Shown here piece by piece: positions 43,539 through 52,827 of a DNA stretch of 64,000 nt (the first letter of the stretch is position 1; the number at the start of each line of letters is the position of its first letter). This DNA is from Chersky-840 sp963764205 (GTDB taxonomy: Bacteria; Actinomycetota; Acidimicrobiia; Acidimicrobiales; UBA8190), in assembly GCA_963764205.1 (NCBI GenBank), contig CAVXRN010000002.1:496001-560000 (forward strand), given 5' to 3'. The position numbers were made by a program, and so were the translations under genes. Below the pieces are notes generated by a model that had not been told where the DNA came from, did no database searches, and was given only the letters and a program-made list of their open reading frames with translations.

Positions 43539-44609
43539 ATGAGCAGCCCCAGGACCTCGACCCGACGACGGACCCGCCGTGGCGCCGCCGCGGGAGTGGT
43601 GGCCGTCCTGTGCGTCGGTCTCGTGGCCGCGGCCTGCGGGAGCTCGGGGGGCAGCGCGGGGAGCTCGTCACAGACGCTCACGCTCTACAACGCCCAGCAC
43701 GAGCAGACCACCGATGCGTTGATCTCGGCGTTCACGAAGGCGACCGGCATCACGGTGCGAGTGGACAACGACGACGAGGACGATCTGACGGCCCGGATCG
43801 AGCTCGAGGGGAGTCGCTCCCCAGCCGACCTCTTCTACACCGAGAACTCCAACTGGCTCGAGCAGCTCAACGAGAAAGGCATGCTGGCCAAGGTCGATTC
43901 GTCGACGTTGGCCAACGTGCCCCAGGCTGACAGTGCGTCGAACGGCGAGTGGGTCGGCGTGTCGGCGCGGATCAGCGTGATGGTCTACAACCCGAGCAAG
44001 ATCACTGCGTCGCAGCTTCCGACCTCGGTTCTGGACCTCGCCGACCCCAAGTGGAAGGGGAAGATCGAGATCGCCCCCTCGGAGACCGACTTCTGGCCCA
44101 TCGTGAGCTCGATCGCTCGATCCAAGGGTCAGGCCGCTGCGCTGGCCTGGCTCGAGGGCCTCAAAGCCAATGCGGGAAACGGCGACGCCGTTCCCGACAA
44201 CGAGACGATCACGAGCGACGTCAGCCAGGGCACGACAGACCTGGGGATCATCAATCACTACTACTTCTACCGGCTGAGGGCCGAGGTGGGGCAGAACGCT
44301 GTCGACGCCAAGATCGCGTATTTCGCGCCACGCGACCCGGGCTATCTCGAGAACATCTCCGGGGCAGCAATCCTGAGGTCTTCCACACACCAGGCGGCCG
44401 CCCAGAAGTTCCTGGCCTTCCTCACGAGCGATGCGGGGCAGCGGGTGCTCGCCGCCGGGGACAGCTTCGAGTACCCCATCCACCCCGGTGTGGCCGCCAA
44501 CGCCGCCCTGACGCCGCTCGACGAGCTCCAGCCGTCGGCGTTCACCCCCGCCGAACTCGGTACGGGTCTCGACGCCAAGAAGCTGTTGCAAGAGGCCGGG
44601 CTTCTCTGA
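43539..44609 (+). CDS. Fe(III) ABC transporter substrate-binding lipoprotein (FbpA/FutA type)
   Basis: A 356-residue lipoprotein. A basic start (SSPRTSTRRRTRRG) leads to the signal AAAGVVAVLCVGLVAAAC with lipobox Cys. The mature protein begins LTLYNAQHEQTTDALISAF and includes TGITVRVDNDDEDDLTARI, RSPADLFYTENSNWLEQL, LDLADPKWKGKIEIAPS and INHYYFYRL (the paired tyrosines that bind iron in FbpA proteins), then FLAFLTSDAGQRVLA. The iron box upstream supports the ferric substrate. The stop is 14 bases before the permease gene. Confidence 0.9.
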   Translation: MSSPRTSTRRRTRRGAAAGVVAVLCVGLVAAACGSSGGSAGSSSQTLTLYNAQHEQTTDALISAFTKATGITVRVDNDDEDDLTARIELEGSRSPADLFYTENSNWLEQLNEKGMLAKVDSSTLANVPQADSASNGEWVGVSARISVMVYNPSKITASQLPTSVLDLADPKWKGKIEIAPSETDFWPIVSSIARSKGQAAALAWLEGLKANAGNGDAVPDNETITSDVSQGTTDLGIINHYYFYRLRAEVGQNAVDAKIAYFAPRDPGYLENISGAAILRSSTHQAAAQKFLAFLTSDAGQRVLAAGDSFEYPIHPGVAANAALTPLDELQPSAFTPAELGTGLDAKKLLQEAGLL

Positions 44610-44622
44610 CCTCGGTCGTGCC

Positions 44623-46209
44623 ATGACCGATCTCCCTCTGCCCGGCGTGGTGGCCCCGACGCTGCGCCAGAAACCACGACGCCGCCCGGGGCGGGGCCAG
44701 GCGGGCGTGGCCGTCAGCGTCGTCATCGCCCTCGGGTTGCTCCTGCCCTTGGGACTCCTCGTTCTCGACGCCCGGGCCGCGGGATGGACCGAGATCCACC
44801 GCGTGCTCTTCCGACAACGGTCGCTGTCGCTCCTTGAGCACACGGTGACGGTATCGGCCCTCGTCGTGGTCCTCGCGGCGGTCATCGGCACTGCGGCGGC
44901 ATGGTGCACCGAGCGGACCCGACTCCCGGGACGGCGCGTGTGGACGGTGTTGCTGGTCCTTCCGGTGGCCATCCCCGATTTCGTGGTCGGCTACGCGTGG
45001 CACTCGATCGACCCGACCATCAACGGCCTGTTGGGAGCGACCCTCGTCATGACGCTCGGGACCTACCCCCTCGTCTACCTCCCTGTCGCCGCCGCGCTGC
45101 GGCGTGCCGACCCCGACATGGAGGACACCGCCTACAGCCTGGGCCTCGGCCCGATCAGAGCGTTTCTCCGGGTCACCCTTCCGCTCGTCCGCACGGCGGT
45201 GCTCGGAGGATGCGTGCTGGTCGTGCTCACCGTGCTGTCGGAGTACGGGGTGTTCGAGATCCTGCGATACCAGACCTTCACCACCGAGATCTTCACCGAG
45301 TTCCAATTCGACTCCCAGGCAGCCGGTGCGCTGTCGGTTCCGTTGGTATGTCTCGGTCTCCTCGTGCTCGCCGTCGACGGGATCATCCCCCGGCGCACGT
45401 CGACCTCGAACGGGACGCGGCGCGTCGCAACGGCGCGGCGTCTGCGGCGGAGCATGGTGCCGACGCTCATGGCGCTCGGGCTGCTCGTGATCGTGGCGGT
45501 GGGTGTTCCCATCGGCACGCTCGTCTACTGGATGGCACAGAGCCAGCACTCGACCCTGCCCGCCGCCGCCACCCTCGCTTCGGCCACGGGAGCCACGCTC
45601 ACATACAGCGCCCTGGGCGCCTTGGTGGCCGTGCTCTTGGCGCTCCCTGTCGCCATGATGAGCTTTCGACGATCGACCACGCCGCGCATCGTCATCGAGC
45701 GCAGCACCTACGTCACTCAGGCGGTCCCGGGTGTCGTCGTGGCCCTGAGCCTCGTGTTCTTCGCCACCCACTACGCGTATGCCATCTACCAGACGGGCAC
45801 ACTGCTGGTGGTGGCGTACGCCGTGTTGCACTTCCCCTTGGCCCTGGTGTGCGTGAAGACCTCGGTGGCCCAGGCCCCCGCTCGTCTGGCCGACGTGGGC
45901 CGGTCGCTCGGGAAGGGGCCGGTCGAGGTGTTTGCGCGCGTGACGGTGCCGCTGCTCCTGCCGGGACTGTTGGCCGGGTTCTGCCTCGTCTTCCTCACCG
46001 CCGTGACGGAACTCACCGCCACGTTGGTATTGGCACCCATTGGGGTCCAGACGCTCGCCACGCAGTTCTGGGCCTATCAACGCGAGGTTGCCTACGGCGC
46101 TGCCGCGCCCTACGCATTGGTGATCATCGCCCTCGCCATGATCCCCGGCGCCCTCCTGGGACTGTGGTTCGACCGCGAGCGGCACACGCGCGCCGTTGTG
46201 ACCCCATGA
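44623..46209 (+). CDS. Fe(III) ABC transporter permease (FbpB type, two fused halves)
   Basis: A 528-residue permease with two homologous halves of about six helices each. The first EAA-like loop is in EDTAYSLGLGPIRAFLRVTLPLVRTAVLGG, the second in LADVGRSLGKGPVEVFARVTVPLLLPGL, so one chain makes the whole channel, as usual for FbpB/CysU-type iron permeases. ATG 44623 lies 14 bases after the binding-protein stop, and its own stop overlaps the ATPase start as ATGA. Confidence 0.92.
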   Translation: MTDLPLPGVVAPTLRQKPRRRPGRGQAGVAVSVVIALGLLLPLGLLVLDARAAGWTEIHRVLFRQRSLSLLEHTVTVSALVVVLAAVIGTAAAWCTERTRLPGRRVWTVLLVLPVAIPDFVVGYAWHSIDPTINGLLGATLVMTLGTYPLVYLPVAAALRRADPDMEDTAYSLGLGPIRAFLRVTLPLVRTAVLGGCVLVVLTVLSEYGVFEILRYQTFTTEIFTEFQFDSQAAGALSVPLVCLGLLVLAVDGIIPRRTSTSNGTRRVATARRLRRSMVPTLMALGLLVIVAVGVPIGTLVYWMAQSQHSTLPAAATLASATGATLTYSALGALVAVLLALPVAMMSFRRSTTPRIVIERSTYVTQAVPGVVVALSLVFFATHYAYAIYQTGTLLVVAYAVLHFPLALVCVKTSVAQAPARLADVGRSLGKGPVEVFARVTVPLLLPGLLAGFCLVFLTAVTELTATLVLAPIGVQTLATQFWAYQREVAYGAAAPYALVIIALAMIPGALLGLWFDRERHTRAVVTP

Positions 46210-48005
46210 GCACGATCGAACTCCGGGGAGTGGTCAAGGAGTTCGGATCGACGCCCGTGCTGAGCGACGTGGATCTCGTCGTCCCCGACGGTTCGACCAC
46301 CGCCGTGTTGGGGGCGTCGGGAAGCGGCAAGACGACGTTGCTCCGGATCATCGCCGGGTTTGAGCAGGTCGACGCGGGCACGGTATGCATCGACGGTCGG
46401 GTCGTCGACGATGGAGTCCGGTCGGTGCGGTCCCAGCACCGGGGTGTGGGATACGTCCCGCAGGAGGGGGCACTGTTTCCTCACCTCACGGTGGCGGGGA
46501 ACATCGGCTTCGGGGTCCCTCGGCACGCGCGCGGCAAGGTGGCCGATCTGGTCGAAATGGTCGGACTGCAGGGGATGGAACGTCGCTACCCGCATCAGCT
46601 CTCCGGTGGCCAACAGCAACGGGTGGCATTGGCGCGCGCCTTGATCATCCAACCGAGTGTCGTACTCCTCGACGAGCCCTTCAGCGCCCTGGACGCGTCA
46701 CTGCGCACCGGTCTCCGGCGCGATGTGGGCCGCATCTTGGCGGAGACCCGCACCACGACGGTCCTCGTGACCCACGACCAAAACGAGGCCTTGGCCTTCG
46801 CCGACCGAATCGCCGTGCTGCGCCAAGGTCGGATGGTGGTGAGTGCCGATCCCCACGACCTCTACCGGGACCCCCCCGACGTCATCGCGGCTACCTCTAT
46901 CGGTGAGGCCAATATCCTGCCGGCGGTGGTGGGGGGGAAGCTGGCCCGTTGCGTGCTCGGCACTGTGCGCGTGCAGGCCGACGGTGCGCCCAGCGCCGGC
47001 GCGGTGCAACTGCTCTTGCGACCCGAACAGCTCGTGCTGCACCTCGAGCGAGGGTCGGGCCGAGTGGGCGCCGTCGTCGTGGACGCCCAGTTCCACGGCC
47101 ATGACACATTGGTGGACCTCGTCGTCGACGACTCCGATCGCCAGCCACTGTTGGCGCGGGTTCCCGGAGACCTTGTGCTCAGCGCCGGTCAATCCGTGTG
47201 GGTGGAGGCGCGGGGCCCGGGCCGAGTGTGGTCGGTCGACGGCCACGCCGCACCTGATCCCGACGGCGCTCGCGCCCACCTCGGCGCCGCGGCCGGGGCG
47301 GGGCAAGCCTCGTTGTGGGTAGATCCCGCCGCCAACCCCTCCTCCGCATCGGAGCCGACCACGCCCGGACCGCCCGGAGTCGATCAGGATCGTTCCGCCT
47401 CGATTCGTCGGGCCGGCCCTCCTGTCGCGACCGGTGCACAGGGGCGCGGCCGGCGGCGCGGTCTCAAGCTCGGGGCCGCGCTCGTCGGCGTGGCGCTTGC
47501 GGTGGCGCTGGTGGTCACGGTCGTGCTCGGGCACGGAGGAAGTTCCCCTTCCGCGGTCGGCCCCGTGATCTTCCACGGGTCGGTCGCCCTCACCGGCGAG
47601 TTCAACACGAAGGAGACCTTCGTCGACGGCACCACGGCCAAGAAGGTGTCGTCGTGTGCCCAGGCCGCGACGCGCGGCGATCGTCCTCAGATGGGCCCCG
47701 ACACCTGGGTCGTGCCCACACCGCCGTTGAACAACGCAGTGGAGATCGAGATCGGGACGAGCCCCCGCGGCTATCACGGCCCGGGGCGCTACGCCCGCGC
47801 CGTCCTGGCCGACGGCAACGGAGCCATGGACGTCGGCCCGGAGTCGTATCTCCTGTCGACCACCGACGGGACGGTGTCGATGACCGTCAACGCCGATGGG
47901 TCGGGCAACGTCACATTCACCGATGCGCCGGGTGACGACGACAGTCCGCACCCGGGGTGGCACGGCGGGATCTCGGGCACCATCGCCTGGACCTGCACGA
48001 GCTGA
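46206..48005 (+). CDS. Fe(III) ABC transporter ATPase with C-terminal membrane helix and extracytoplasmic domain
   Basis: A 599-residue protein. Residues 1-345 are an FbpC-type ATPase: GASGSGKTT (Walker A), YVPQEGALFPHLTVAGNIGFG, LSGGQQQRVALARAL, LLDEPFSALDASLR, LVTHDQNEALAFADR, then a TOBE-like regulatory domain. The chain continues without stop through a Pro/Ser/Ala linker to RGRRRGLKL, a membrane helix (GAALVGVALAVALVVTVVL, about 420-440) and a domain of about 155 residues with GPGRYARAVLADG, VSMTVNADGSGNVTF and ISGTIAWTC. By charge rule the last domain is outside. FbpC proteins normally end near 350. No good separate start is seen for the extra domain, so I call a fusion. Confidence 0.8.
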   Translation: MSTIELRGVVKEFGSTPVLSDVDLVVPDGSTTAVLGASGSGKTTLLRIIAGFEQVDAGTVCIDGRVVDDGVRSVRSQHRGVGYVPQEGALFPHLTVAGNIGFGVPRHARGKVADLVEMVGLQGMERRYPHQLSGGQQQRVALARALIIQPSVVLLDEPFSALDASLRTGLRRDVGRILAETRTTTVLVTHDQNEALAFADRIAVLRQGRMVVSADPHDLYRDPPDVIAATSIGEANILPAVVGGKLARCVLGTVRVQADGAPSAGAVQLLLRPEQLVLHLERGSGRVGAVVVDAQFHGHDTLVDLVVDDSDRQPLLARVPGDLVLSAGQSVWVEARGPGRVWSVDGHAAPDPDGARAHLGAAAGAGQASLWVDPAANPSSASEPTTPGPPGVDQDRSASIRRAGPPVATGAQGRGRRRGLKLGAALVGVALAVALVVTVVLGHGGSSPSAVGPVIFHGSVALTGEFNTKETFVDGTTAKKVSSCAQAATRGDRPQMGPDTWVVPTPPLNNAVEIEIGTSPRGYHGPGRYARAVLADGNGAMDVGPESYLLSTTDGTVSMTVNADGSGNVTFTDAPGDDDSPHPGWHGGISGTIAWTCTS

Positions 48006-48073
48006 ACGGCTCGCATTTGGCCTGGCGCGCCACGGTGCCGGGTCGTCGGGCCCCTGTCGGGCATGATGAACCG

Positions 48074-48439
48074 GTGGAGCCACCCGGTCCTGAGCCTGAG
48101 TTCGGCGACCCGACGCGCCGGACGTTCCTGGCGCAGGAGCGGACGTTCCTGGCGTGGTGGCGGACCGCGTTCGCAGCGATCGGGGTGGCTCTCGCGGTGG
48201 GTCGGCTCCTTCCCGAGATCGCGCACCTCCCCAAGGAGCCGTTCCTCGTCATGGGCGTCGGCTGGGGGATCCTCGCCGTGGGTCTGGTCGCGTTCGGCCT
48301 GGTCCGCCAGCGAGCCGGGGAGCGCGCCATCCGTGCCGGTGGCTACATGCATCTGAGCCCGTCGTGGTTGCTCGTGATCACCCTCTACACATTGGCGCTT
48401 CTGGTGGGGACCGTCGTCGTGATGTTCATCCACGCCTGA
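48074..48439 (+). CDS. DUF202 / YidH-like membrane protein
   Basis: A 121-residue protein from GTG 48074. The family signature TRRTFLAQERTFLAWWRTAFAAIGVALAVGR is complete, followed by two more helices (PFLVMGVGWGILAVGLVAFGLV and SPSWLLVITLYTLALLVGTVVVMF). DUF202 proteins are small inner-membrane proteins of unknown biochemical role. It follows the iron transporter on the same strand by about 70 bases and may share its transcript. Confidence 0.85.
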   Translation: MEPPGPEPEFGDPTRRTFLAQERTFLAWWRTAFAAIGVALAVGRLLPEIAHLPKEPFLVMGVGWGILAVGLVAFGLVRQRAGERAIRAGGYMHLSPSWLLVITLYTLALLVGTVVVMFIHA

Positions 48440-48459
48440 AGGGCCCGGCTCACCTTGCC

Positions 48460-49131
48460 TCAGCGTTCGAAGCTCTGGACCATGAGTTGGATGGTGTGAC
48501 GGGCACCGTCGGGTGAGCGCAACCCCGGAGCTGACGTCGACGTGCCGTGGCGGCGAAATCCCATCGACTCGAAGAACGCGATGCCCCCGTGGTTCTCACC
48601 CAGGGTCTCGAGGTGACACCCCGGCACGTCCGCGTGGCGCAGTGCGTCGAGCCACCGGCGTAGCAAGGTGGCGCCTACCCCGACGCCGCGGATCGAGGGG
48701 AGCAGGTCGATGTGGAGGTGGGCGGGCCAGCGCGGGTCGTGGACCGGTGCCGGTGGCAGCCGGCGCCGGGTGGCGTCGACCACGACGTCTCCGAACGAGC
48801 GCCACACCACACCGGCGGTCCCGGGTCTGAAGCCGATGCCGCGACGCACGAAGTGCCGTCCGAAGATCGAGGCGGGGTTCCAAGCCGCACGTGAGTCGAC
48901 GCAGCCCAGGAGGTAGCCGGCCACGAGGCCGTCGCGCTCGGCCACCAGTGCCGACTGCGGCTCGGCGTCGGTGTAGTACGACGTGAACAGATCCGCGAAG
49001 CTCTCGACGTCGCGCCACATCCATTCGACGGGCTCGCCCATGTACCCCGTGACGTGGCAGATGTGGCGCACCTGGGCGCGATCGGTGGACTCGTAGGGCC
49101 GCACCACTACGTCGCTGTCGCTCGAGCTCAT
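48460..49131 (-). CDS. GNAT family N-acetyltransferase
   Basis: A 223-residue GNAT protein. The N-terminus VVVRPYESTDRAQVRHICHVTGYMG is the beta1-alpha1 unit, ALVAERDGLVAGYLLGCVDS is motif D, HLHIDLLPSIRGVGVGATLLRRWLDAL is the acetyl-CoA-binding motif A, and CHLETLGENHGGIAFFESMGF is motif B. This resembles O-GlcNAcase-type acetyltransferases in layout, but the substrate is unknown. The gene is convergent with the DUF202 gene. Confidence 0.85.
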   Translation of the reverse strand: MSSSDSDVVVRPYESTDRAQVRHICHVTGYMGEPVEWMWRDVESFADLFTSYYTDAEPQSALVAERDGLVAGYLLGCVDSRAAWNPASIFGRHFVRRGIGFRPGTAGVVWRSFGDVVVDATRRRLPPAPVHDPRWPAHLHIDLLPSIRGVGVGATLLRRWLDALRHADVPGCHLETLGENHGGIAFFESMGFRRHGTSTSAPGLRSPDGARHTIQLMVQSFER

Positions 49132-49156
49132 CGACAGTCAGCCGTGGCGCCCGCGT

Positions 49157-49597
49157 TCAACCGCCGCGCCGCGAGCCCGGCCGGTCGTCACGGGCCAGCG
49201 CGGCCAAGTACGCGTTGTAGGCGGCCAGTTCGGGATCGTCTGCTTCGGCCCGGGCCAGGGCGACGTCGCGGGGGTCCGGTTCTCGCGTCGCAGGCGCCTC
49301 CCCGTCGTCGGTGACGGCGGCCTCGCGGAGTCGTTGCAGCCCCCGGCGGCCCACCGTGTCGGGATCGTCGTGGACGAAGTGCCACCAGAACACGATGGCG
49401 AACAGAGCGAAACACGGCCACATGACCGCGTAGATCCAACCCAACGAGTCACCGGCACGTCCGATCCCCACCTGCCACCAACAGGCGACGAGGCAACCGG
49501 GCACCCATACCGCCAGTGCAGCCGTCGCCACCAGGGCCCGTGGTGTGAACCACACGCTTCGTTCGGGGCCGCGCCCGGGCGTCGGAGAGGCGGGCAC
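49157..49597 (-). CDS. Hypothetical membrane protein with two helices
   Basis: A 146-residue protein from GTG 49597 (VPASPTPGRGPERSVWFTPRALV). There are two membrane helices: ALVATAALAVWVPGCLVACWW and LGWIYAVMWPCFALFAIVFWW. A soluble tail (VHDDPDTVGRRGLQRLREAAV, then an Asp/Glu/Ala-rich end) follows. It starts seven bases after the DUF3817 gene, so the two form an operon. Function unknown. An upstream extension in the same frame is Ser/Arg-rich and was rejected. Confidence 0.6.
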   Translation of the reverse strand: MPASPTPGRGPERSVWFTPRALVATAALAVWVPGCLVACWWQVGIGRAGDSLGWIYAVMWPCFALFAIVFWWHFVHDDPDTVGRRGLQRLREAAVTDDGEAPATREPDPRDVALARAEADDPELAAYNAYLAALARDDRPGSRRGG

Positions 49598-49604
49598 GCG
49601 CCGA

Positions 49605-49949
49605 TCAGCCCTCTCGCGGTGCCGTCCCCGCATTCCCCCTGGCGGCGCGGCGCTCTTGGCGTGAGTACTCCGACGTGAGCCGGCGCTCGGCGAAGATGGC
49701 TCCGAAGGGCACCGTGCCCGCGATGAGCACGAGGATCGTCCGGAACACCGGGATGTGCAGCGTCCGGGTGAGCTGGTAGGCGGTGACCAGGTACACGAGG
49801 TAGAGGAACCCGTGCATCGTGCCGACCCAGGTCGCGACGACGGGGTATCCCGCCAGCTGGAGGGGGACGCCGACGAAGACCAGGATGAGCAGGAGCACCG
49901 CGGTGACATACGCCATCACCCGGTAGCGGATCAGGACGCCGTGTTCCAC
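49605..49949 (-). CDS. DUF3817-type membrane protein
   Basis: A 114-residue protein from GTG 49949 (VEHGVLIRYRVMAYVTAVLL). Three membrane helices are seen: VMAYVTAVLLLILVFVGVPL, VGTMHGFLYLVYLVTAYQL and VFRTILVLIAGTVPFGAIF, with HG in the second helix and the C-terminal AERRL typical of the DUF3817 family. Family function unknown. It forms a small operon with the next membrane protein gene. Confidence 0.8.
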   Translation of the reverse strand: MEHGVLIRYRVMAYVTAVLLLILVFVGVPLQLAGYPVVATWVGTMHGFLYLVYLVTAYQLTRTLHIPVFRTILVLIAGTVPFGAIFAERRLTSEYSRQERRAARGNAGTAPREG

Positions 49950-50039
49950 GGCCGAGATCCTACGGGGGCGGGCACCCGAGCTCCCATCGGGTGCGTCGGT
50001 TTCTGGGCGCCACGGCCCGTCGCTACGCTCCTGCGGTCC

Positions 50040-50925
50040 ATGCGCAGCACTGCCTTCGGTCGCCAGACCACACCGACGCCGCACCCCGACGGAGGCGGCC
50101 GCTACCGAGCTGAGCTCAGCGACCAGTGGAACGCGCCCGTCCTGCCCCACGGCGGGGTGGTCACCGCCCTGGCGGTGCGGGCCATGGCGGCCGAGCTCGC
50201 CTCGCCCGACGAGACGCTGCGGTCGGTGACGACGGTGTTCGCGGCGCAGGTGCCACCGGGGCCCGTCGACATCGACGTCACGGTGTTGCGCCGGGGGAGG
50301 ACGATGTCACAGGCCACCGCCACGGTGCGCCCGGGGGGTGCCGACAGCGGGCACACCGCGGTGGCCGTCTTCGGCGTGGCGCGCCCCGGGTACGAGTTCA
50401 CCGACGTGACCCTTCCCGATGTGGCGGCGCCCGAGCAGTGCCCCTCGTTTCGCGACCCGCTGCCCGAAGGTGTGACCGGGTTCGCCCCGGCGTCGTTCTG
50501 GGAGCGGGTCGAGTCACGTCCGGCCATCGGTCATGCCCCGTGGCACCAGTGGGAGCCGACCTCGTCCCGACGCGCCTCGTGGTACCGGTTCGACGACCCG
50601 CCGGTGGACGAGGACGGGTATTGGGATCCCCTGGCGTTCGTGGCGTTGTGCGACACCATGCCGGGCGCGGTGGGCGAGCGCATGGGCCCGGGCATGGCGC
50701 CGTGGTTCGGGCCCAGTGCCGACCTGACCGTGCACGTCCTGGGACGCGCCAGTGTCCCCCTGGCTCCTCGGCCACAATCGCGCCCACCACGCGGGAGAGG
50801 GGTACGCCTCGGTCGAGATGGAGCTGTGGGACCCGGCCCTGGGTCTCGTGGCCTACGCCACGCAGATGATGTTCTTCAGCTTCCCCGACGGCCCGCCCCT
50901 ACCGGAGCAGCGCCGTCCCCGGTGA
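50040..50925 (+). CDS. Acyl-CoA thioesterase-like protein, frameshifted
   Basis: A double hot-dog thioesterase of about 295 codons. The first half has WNAPVLPHGGVVTALAVRAM, LRSVTTVFAAQVPPGPVDIDVTVLRRGRTMSQA; the second has PSADLTVHVLG. The frame then changes at the C5 run 50756-50760, and PWLLGHNRAHHAGEGYASVEMELWD with AYATQMMFFSFP continues one base later. Removing one C restores a normal TesB/4HBT ending and a stop at 50923-50925. An indel error is likely. It probably hydrolyses acyl-CoA esters, which fits the acyl-catabolic genes downstream. Confidence 0.72.
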
Positions 50926-50947
50926 CAGCAGGGTCGAACGCCGAGCC

Positions 50948-52072
50948 TCACACCTCGACCCGGGCGGTTTGGTTCAGGCGTTCGACCGCATCGGCATATT
51001 CCTCGACGAGGTCGAAGATCACGTCGCGTGTCTTGCGCACGCGCGTGGCGCGCCCGATGATCTGCCCGCACGGGTTGAAGGCCACGTCCTTCGCTTCGTC
51101 GGGGTAGCGGTGCGTGGCCCCTACGGCCTCGATCGCCACCATCATCTGCAGCGGCATGGGGAGCGGGTCGGGCGTGTCGGGCCGGTCCCAGGCCTCGGTC
51201 CAATCGTTCTTCAGCATGCGGCAGGGCTTGCCCGTGAAGGACTTGGACCGCACCGTGTCGCGACTGGTCGCCGCCAGGTAGCTCTTCATCTGGCCGGGCG
51301 AGGTGTTGGCCTCCTCCACCGTGAGCCACAGCGTCCCGCCCCACACGCCCTGCGCGCCCATGGCGAGGGCCGCAGCGATCTGACGACCGGTGCCGACACC
51401 CCCGGCCGCGAGCACCGGGAGAGGAGAGACGGCGTCGATGACCTCGGGCCACAGGACCAGCGATCCCACGTCGCCGGTGTGGCCTCCGCCTTCGGTGCCC
51501 TGGCACACGATGAAGTCGAGGCCCGCGGTCTTGTGCGCCAGCGCGTGCTTGACCGACCCCGCCAGTGCCCCGATGAGCCGCCCCGAGGCCTGGACCTCGG
51601 CGATCACGTCCGCCGGGGGAGTGCCCAGGGCGTTGGCGATGAGCTTCACCTTGTCGTGGCGCAGAGCCGCGGCCAGCAGCGGCTTTCCCGTCGCCTCGGT
51701 CCACCCCATCATCCCGCTGCGGCGCTGGTCGGGGGCGGGCTCGGGCACGCCGTGCTCGGCCAGCAGGCGTCGGGCGAAGCGTCGGTGGTCATCGGGCACC
51801 ATCGACTGGAGCTGTGCTTCGAGCTTCACCGGGTCCATCTCGCCCATGCCCTCGTACTTGCCGGGGATGACGATGTCGACGCCGTAGGGATTGTCCCCGA
51901 CGTGCTCGTCCAGCCATTCCAGCTCGATCTCGAGCTCCTCGGGGGAGAAGCCGATGGCGCCGAGGACGCCGATGCCACCGGCGTTGGACACCGCGGCCAC
52001 CACGTCACGGCAGTGGGTGAAGGCGAAGATGGGGAACTCGATGCCGAGTCGGTCGCAGATCTCGGTGTGCAC
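50948..52072 (-). CDS. Nitronate monooxygenase family flavoprotein
   Basis: A 374-residue FMN TIM barrel of the 2-nitropropane dioxygenase/nitronate monooxygenase family. Motifs are the start ICDRLGIEFPIFAFTHCRDVVAAVSNAGGIGVLGA, FIVCQGTEGGGHTGDVGSLVLWPEV (the catalytic His and FMN-phosphate loop) and PVLAAGGVGTGRQIAAALAMGAQGVWGGTLWLTVEEA. The family detoxifies alkyl nitronates or acts as flavin reductases and enoyl reductases. It lies downstream of a TetR gene on the same strand and is probably in that regulon. Confidence 0.88.
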   Translation of the reverse strand: MHTEICDRLGIEFPIFAFTHCRDVVAAVSNAGGIGVLGAIGFSPEELEIELEWLDEHVGDNPYGVDIVIPGKYEGMGEMDPVKLEAQLQSMVPDDHRRFARRLLAEHGVPEPAPDQRRSGMMGWTEATGKPLLAAALRHDKVKLIANALGTPPADVIAEVQASGRLIGALAGSVKHALAHKTAGLDFIVCQGTEGGGHTGDVGSLVLWPEVIDAVSPLPVLAAGGVGTGRQIAAALAMGAQGVWGGTLWLTVEEANTSPGQMKSYLAATSRDTVRSKSFTGKPCRMLKNDWTEAWDRPDTPDPLPMPLQMMVAIEAVGATHRYPDEAKDVAFNPCGQIIGRATRVRKTRDVIFDLVEEYADAVERLNQTARVEV

Positions 52073-52108
52073 GGCTGTCTCCTTGTGTCGGGGTTGTCGG
52101 GAACTGGG

Positions 52109-52768
52109 TCAGGAAAGGGAACGGGGAAGAGAAGTCTGTACGGGCGCGCTCGACGGGCTCAGGTCGGGAATGGTGGTGGCACCGGTGACCAGAGCGAGCG
52201 CGGCGGCCACGACGGAGGTGTCGAGGCTGTCGGGGTCGATGCGGTGTTGTGTCTCGAACCCGATGACCAGGGCGCGGAACACGGTGGCGAGGACGTCGGG
52301 GGGAGCGATCGGGGCCACCAGCCCGTCGGCGATCCACGTGGCGAAGCCCTTGGTCAACCAGTCGTGCGCCTGGCGGGACCGGGCCCGCATGGACAGCGCC
52401 ACCTCGGGGTCGCGCGCGGCGCGCAACCACAGCTCGCGCTCGAGCAGCAGGAGCCGACGAGTCTGGTCGCTCGGGTTCGTGACCACGTTGGCCGCCACGG
52501 CCCGCAGCCGGTCCTCGACGGTGGCGGCCAGTTCGAACTCCGCCGCGATGATCGTGAGGAGCGAGTTGGCCCACTCGTCGAGCAGGGCCAGCAAGAGACC
52601 CTGCTTGGAGCCGAAGTGCGCGTACACCGCGCCGGAGGTGCGTCCCGCCGCGTCGGCGACCGTGTCGACCGAGACGGCGTCGATGCCTCGCTCCGCGAAG
52701 AGGCCCGCGGCCGCGTCGAGGAGACGGGCTCTGGTCTCGGCCTTCCGCTCCTCTTGGGTCCGGGGCAA
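52109..52768 (-). CDS. TetR-family transcriptional regulator
   Basis: A 219-residue TetR protein. The HTH is ETRARLLDAAAGLFAERGIDAVSVDTVADAAGRTSGAVYAHFGSKQGL. TTG 52768 (LPRTQEERKAET) is chosen because GAGGGAG lies just upstream at suitable spacing and because the longer frame, from GTG 52831, begins inside a long inverted repeat that looks like the operator. It lies divergent to the enoyl-CoA hydratase gene and ahead of the nitronate monooxygenase, so it likely controls both directions of an acyl-degradation regulon. Confidence 0.85.
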   Translation of the reverse strand: MPRTQEERKAETRARLLDAAAGLFAERGIDAVSVDTVADAAGRTSGAVYAHFGSKQGLLLALLDEWANSLLTIIAAEFELAATVEDRLRAVAANVVTNPSDQTRRLLLLERELWLRAARDPEVALSMRARSRQAHDWLTKGFATWIADGLVAPIAPPDVLATVFRALVIGFETQHRIDPDSLDTSVVAAALALVTGATTIPDLSPSSAPVQTSLPRSLS

Positions 52769-52827
52769 CGTTGCTCCCTCTGGTTGTCGGGGCGGGCTCC
52801 GGTCGGCTCCCGGCCCGGCGCCCAACG

